From positions 1 to 9,739 of the forward strand of contig CANETM010000047.1 of assembly GCA_947441205.1 (NCBI GenBank): a stretch of 9,739 nucleotides of DNA, read 5' to 3'. The position numbers and the translations under genes were made by a program. Source of the DNA: Bacteroidota bacterium (GTDB lineage Bacteria > Bacteroidota > Bacteroidia > Chitinophagales > Chitinophagaceae). The notes under the pieces are model-generated. The model did no database searches. It was not told where the DNA came from and saw only the letters and a program-made list of their open reading frames with translations. The stretch's first letter is position 1. Every line of letters starts with the position of its first letter. Below are positions 7,283-9,739 of the stretch, piece by piece.

Positions 7283-8617
7283 ATGCATAAAAGTAAATGG
7301 CTGTATTTTATTTTATTTAACTTAATCATAAATTTACCTGCATGTGCGCAAAAAAGTTTTGGTCCCTTACCTACCAAGGAGCAACTAGCATGGCATGAAA
7401 AAGAGTTTTATTTATTTATGCATTTTGGACCTAATACGTTTACCGATTTGGAATGGGGACATGGAAGCGAGGATCCAAAAGTTTTTAATCCAACTGCATT
7501 AGATTGTAACCAGTGGGCAAGTATTGCGAAAGCAGCGGGTGCTAAAGGCATTATCATCACCGCCAAACATCATGATGGATTTTGTTTATGGCCTAGTAAA
7601 TACAGCAAGCATACTGTAAGAGAAAGTAATTGGATGAATGGCAATGGCGATGTATTAAAAATGTTATCAGAAGCTTGTAAAAAACAAGGAATTGAAATGG
7701 GTGTATACATTTCACCATGGGATAGAAACCATCCTGATTATGGTACCCCAAAATACAATGAAATTTATATTAATACCATGAAGGAATTATTAACCGGCTA
7801 TGGTAAATTTTTTGAACTATGGTGGGATGGCGCAAACGGCGAAGGCCCTAATGGGAAAAAGCAAGTGTATGATTTTACTCGCTTCAAAGACAGTGCATTA
7901 AAATACCAGCCTCAGCTAGTTATATTTAGTGATATTGGACCACATGTAAGGTGGATTGGAAATGAAAACGGTATTATTAATGAAACCAATTGGAATTTAT
8001 TAGACACTGCAGGATTTAAACGTGGTGAAGGAGCACCTGCTAATGATACTTTAAACAGAGGTAATTATAATGGTAAAAATTGGATTGGTGCCGAAGCCGA
8101 TGTATCCATTCGCAAGGGATGGTTTTATCATAAGGAAGAAGACAACACTGTAAAATCAGGAAAAACCCTTTACGATTTATATTTAAAATCAGTAGGTAGA
8201 GGAGGAAACTTATTATTAAATGTGCCGCCTAACCGAAAGGGATTAATTGACCCACTAGACTCAGCTTCCTTAATGCAGTTTAAACAAATACGTGATAAGG
8301 CATTTGCGAATGATGTATTCAAAACTGCAAAAATATTACGTACAAAAAATAGTATCGAAGCACATTTAACGCAGGAAGTAGAATTGAATACCATTGTTAT
8401 AAAAGAAGATATCAGTAAGGGACAAAGAATTGTAAAATTTGAAGTGACTGGTGGTAATGATTTAAAGCAATTCCACAAAATTACTGAAGGAACCACTATT
8501 GGACATAAACGTATTTTGACATTCCCTAAGCAGCAATTAAAATACATTCGTATTCACGTGACTGAGTACAAGGCAATTCCAATATTAAGTTCAGTAGCAG
8601 GTTATAACATACAGTAA
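7283..8617 (+). CDS. Exported GH29 alpha-L-fucosidase, probably subfamily B
   Basis: A retaining exo-fucosidase that releases alpha-L-fucose from fucosylated glycans. The 444 residues start with a signal sequence; LPAC near residues 18-21 could be a lipobox, making it a lipoprotein, or ACA-Q could be a signal peptidase I site. Catalytic-domain landmarks: FMHFG (44-48), AKHHDGF (94-100), GVYISPWDRNHPDYG (140-154), and the nucleophile Asp182 in FELWWDGANG. Glu228 in RWIGNENG is a plausible acid/base by position. EADVSIRKGWFYH and GGNLLLNVPPN complete the fold. The motifs resemble GH29-B enzymes, which prefer alpha-1,3/1,4-fucosyl linkages such as Lewis structures; this specificity is inference. 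About the last 100 residues form a short beta-sandwich of F5/8 (discoidin)-like type (VKFEVTGG, TTIGHKRILTF, YIRIHVTE). It lies 18 bp after pdxJ with no promoter-like sequence in the gap, so the two are probably one transcript despite unrelated functions. Confidence 0.93.
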   Translation: MHKSKWLYFILFNLIINLPACAQKSFGPLPTKEQLAWHEKEFYLFMHFGPNTFTDLEWGHGSEDPKVFNPTALDCNQWASIAKAAGAKGIIITAKHHDGFCLWPSKYSKHTVRESNWMNGNGDVLKMLSEACKKQGIEMGVYISPWDRNHPDYGTPKYNEIYINTMKELLTGYGKFFELWWDGANGEGPNGKKQVYDFTRFKDSALKYQPQLVIFSDIGPHVRWIGNENGIINETNWNLLDTAGFKRGEGAPANDTLNRGNYNGKNWIGAEADVSIRKGWFYHKEEDNTVKSGKTLYDLYLKSVGRGGNLLLNVPPNRKGLIDPLDSASLMQFKQIRDKAFANDVFKTAKILRTKNSIEAHLTQEVELNTIVIKEDISKGQRIVKFEVTGGNDLKQFHKITEGTTIGHKRILTFPKQQLKYIRIHVTEYKAIPILSSVAGYNIQ

Positions 8618-8620
8618 ACG

Positions 8621-8668
8621 ATGAGATTTTCGCTAAAAATGGACATAAGATTATCGCTAAAAATGCAT
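8621..8668 (+). repeat. 24-bp tandem repeat, in frame in a possible 20-residue peptide
   Basis: Two adjacent 24-bp units (8621-8644 and 8645-8668) agree at 20 of 24 positions and share TCGCTAAAAATG. A third, partial echo (ATGAGATT) lies at 8684-8691. Because 24 is a multiple of three, an ATG at 8621, three bases after the GH29 stop, opens a frame to a TAA at 8681-8683 encoding MRFSLKMD-IRLSLKMH-KKPI. The peptide is basic and internally repeated. It lies upstream of the purE -7 box, so if made it would be the last cistron of the pdxJ-GH29 message rather than a purE leader. Translation is unproven; a plain intergenic duplication is the simpler reading. Confidence 0.75.
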
Positions 8669-8676
8669 AAAAAGCC

Positions 8677-8686
8677 CATTTAAATG
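8677..8686. promoter_or_regulatory. 10-bp palindrome upstream of purE
   Basis: CATTTAAATG is a perfect palindrome ending 8 bases before the purE -7 box, where a dimeric regulator could affect initiation. Its AT content makes chance occurrence quite possible, and no factor is known to me for it. Confidence 0.2.
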
Positions 8687-8694
8687 AGATTAAT

Positions 8695-8702
8695 TATCTT
8701 TG
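8695..8702 (+). promoter_or_regulatory. Bacteroidota -7 box for purE
   Basis: TATCTTTG followed by CAC fits TAnnTTTG and lies 26 bases before the purE ATG at 8729. It implies a leader of roughly 20 bases, leaving no room for a purine riboswitch on the transcript. No good -33 TTTG is seen at normal spacing. Confidence 0.5.
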
Positions 8703-8728
8703 CACTCATAACAACAAACTAGCACTTT

Positions 8729-9247
8729 ATGGCAAGTCCAGCAATTGTAGGTATCATCATGGGAAGCGATAGTGATTTAACTGTAATGCAGGCAGCTGTA
8801 GATACTTTAACTACTTTCAATATCCCTTTTGAATTAACAGTGGTATCGGCACATCGCACGCCAGAAAGAATGATGGAATACGCTAAAACAGCTAGACATA
8901 GAGGTTTAAAAGTAATCATCGCTGGTGCAGGTGGTGCCGCTCATTTACCAGGCATGGTTGCAGCTATCACAAGTTTACCTGTTATTGGAGTTCCTATTAA
9001 ATCAAGTAATTCAATTGATGGTTGGGATTCCATATTATCAATTTTACAAATGCCCAATGGTGTTCCTGTGGCAACAGTTGCTTTAAATGCAGCAAAAAAT
9101 GCAGGATTATTAGCAGCTCAAATTATTGGTAGCTCAGATGCTGCCATTGGTAATGCTATGGAAGCTTATAAAGTAAATATGAATTCAGAAGTATTGGCTA
9201 AAGTGGATAAACTAAAAGGACAATTCAATAACGAATTTGATCAATAA
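8729..9247 (+). CDS. purE: N5-carboxyaminoimidazole ribonucleotide mutase (class I PurE)
   Basis: Converts N5-CAIR to CAIR (4-carboxy-5-aminoimidazole ribonucleotide) in de novo purine synthesis, working after PurK, in the cytosol as an octamer in known relatives. The 172 residues are the normal single-domain length and contain the full set of motifs: MGSDSD (11-16), SAHRTP (40-45) with catalytic His42 equivalent to E. coli His45, AGAGGAAHLPG (65-75), and DGWDSILSILQMPNGVPVAT (about 97-116). The last motif is typical of class I mutases that pair with PurK; purK, expected nearby in many genomes, is not within the window. A promoter-like box 26 bp upstream suggests its own transcript. The gene converges on bshC, with only 17 bp between stop codons. 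Confidence 0.97.
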   Translation: MASPAIVGIIMGSDSDLTVMQAAVDTLTTFNIPFELTVVSAHRTPERMMEYAKTARHRGLKVIIAGAGGAAHLPGMVAAITSLPVIGVPIKSSNSIDGWDSILSILQMPNGVPVATVALNAAKNAGLLAAQIIGSSDAAIGNAMEAYKVNMNSEVLAKVDKLKGQFNNEFDQ

Positions 9248-9257
9248 GTTTTATTGA
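9241..9257. terminator. Small bidirectional hairpin between purE and bshC
   Basis: TCAATAA at 9241-9247 pairs perfectly with TTATTGA at 9251-9257 across a 3-base loop, so the left arm ends with the purE stop codon. The stem is short and mostly A/T and would be weak alone, but it is the only structure in the 17-bp gap between two convergent genes, and on the minus strand it follows the bshC stop. It may serve both genes. Confidence 0.35.
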
Positions 9258-9264
9258 ATAAAGT

Positions 9265-9739
9265 TTACTCGGTTTCGGAAGTAAGTATGGTAAAACTTTG
9301 TTGTAAGGTGTTGGAATTTTTTAATACTGCTTCAACCCAATCCCACCCATAATCCCCTACCCATTCTGCAAAATTATCAACCCTTTCTTGCAAACTATTT
9401 TCTGGGAACAATTGCTTTTTAATATGCTGTATGCGCTCTATTGCAACTGCTTGTTTCTTTTTTTCTGCCTTTAATATTTTCTTTTCTAACTCCCCTATTT
9501 TTTTAATAGACTGAACCGACAAATTCATAGTATGATCACCCAAAGTGCCATCCACTTGAATGGCTTGATTTTGTATTTGAGAATACAGTGTTTTCATTGC
9601 TTCAATGGATGCTTCCAATGACAAGTCAAGTTTGGTGTTAGCCTTTACATACGCAACTTCTAAATCCAATGATGTCTTGAATAAATCGGTTAATTCAAAA
9701 CCTAATTCATTCCATTGCTTTGACATTTTTGTATTAATA
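9265..9739 (-). CDS. bshC: BshC, bacillithiol synthesis cysteine-adding enzyme, C-terminal part
   Basis: BshC adds cysteine to glucosaminyl-malate, the last step of bacillithiol synthesis, in the cytosol. Only about 158 C-terminal residues of a protein normally near 530 are present. The frame stays open through the right edge (codons reading INTK precede the Met at 9726), so that Met is internal and the catalytic Rossmann-type part lies outside. The visible part shows family features: WNELGFELTDLF, a long coiled-coil helical stretch, a Lys-rich segment (ILKAEKKKQAVAIERIQHIKKQL), and the C-terminal signature LFPENSLQERVDNFAEWVGDYGWDWVEAVL (split here only by function, not by any break). It ends QQSFTIL plus a short acidic tail. 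Bacillithiol is the main low-molecular-weight thiol in Firmicutes and many Bacteroidota. Identification rests on motif memory of the C-terminus alone. Confidence 0.85.
   Translation of the reverse strand, partial: INTKMSKQWNELGFELTDLFKTSLDLEVAYVKANTKLDLSLEASIEAMKTLYSQIQNQAIQVDGTLGDHTMNLSVQSIKKIGELEKKILKAEKKKQAVAIERIQHIKKQLFPENSLQERVDNFAEWVGDYGWDWVEAVLKNSNTLQQSFTILTSETE

Noticed and set aside
8170..8547. Open frame of 125 codons antisense to the GH29 gene, and similar antisense frames in GH20, ubiD and purE
   Set aside because: They lie wholly within strongly supported genes, lack recognisable domains and have no promoter-like sequence; they are shadows.
296..8617. A polysaccharide utilisation locus because GH20 and GH29 genes are both present
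   Set aside because: There is no SusC/SusD pair, sulfatase or regulator, and the genes between them are envelope, quinone-type and vitamin B6 genes.
8703..8728. A purine riboswitch before purE
   Set aside because: The leader implied by the -7 box is only about 20 bases, and no purine-aptamer stem-loops are visible in the whole 111-bp gap.
9265..9726. A complete 153-residue protein of unknown function at the right end
   Set aside because: The frame continues through the window edge and the sequence matches the C-terminus of BshC, so the Met at 9726 is internal.
1..9739. A novel defence, mobile or CRISPR system
   Set aside because: No transposase, integrase, toxin, nuclease, spaced repeat array or tRNA was found; nearly all sequence belongs to recognisable housekeeping or envelope genes.

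Overview
The window comes from an AT-rich Bacteroidota chromosome, most likely a member of the Chitinophagales/Chitinophagaceae (lineage inferred from gene content). Supporting signs are secreted glycoside hydrolases of Bacteroidota type (GH20, GH29), a DUF2452 protein, a BshC-type bacillithiol gene, no Shine-Dalgarno motifs before most starts, and promoter -7 boxes of the Bacteroidota form TAnnTTTG. Coding density is very high and no gene-free stretch exceeds about 120 bases.

Layout. The left edge cuts into a GH20 beta-N-acetylhexosaminidase on the plus strand, which ends at a strong 16-bp hairpin terminator. A new plus-strand unit follows: a 611-residue outer-membrane beta-barrel protein with one POTRA-like domain, then a two-domain protein carrying a C-terminal DUF2452. 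It meets a convergent minus-strand ubiD-family decarboxylase gene across 78 bp that hold a 14-bp tandem repeat. ubiD and pdxJ are divergent, with only 39 bp between start codons and facing -7 boxes. pdxJ is followed 18 bp later by a GH29 alpha-L-fucosidase, probably cotranscribed. A 111-bp gap with a 24-bp tandem repeat and a -7 box precedes purE. purE converges on the 3' end of bshC, whose 5' part lies beyond the right edge.

The genes do not form one pathway. pdxJ (vitamin B6), purE (purines), the ubiD homologue (probably quinone synthesis) and bshC (bacillithiol) are housekeeping genes. The two glycosidases are secreted enzymes that release terminal GlcNAc and fucose from glycans, but there is no SusC/SusD pair or local regulator, so this is not a classical polysaccharide utilisation locus. 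The barrel protein and the DUF2452 fusion are the least understood genes. I found no defence system, mobile element, CRISPR array or RNA gene. The most useful second looks are the DUF2452 fusion, the minimal POTRA-barrel protein, the in-frame 24-bp repeat before purE that could encode a 20-residue peptide, and the shared promoter geometry.
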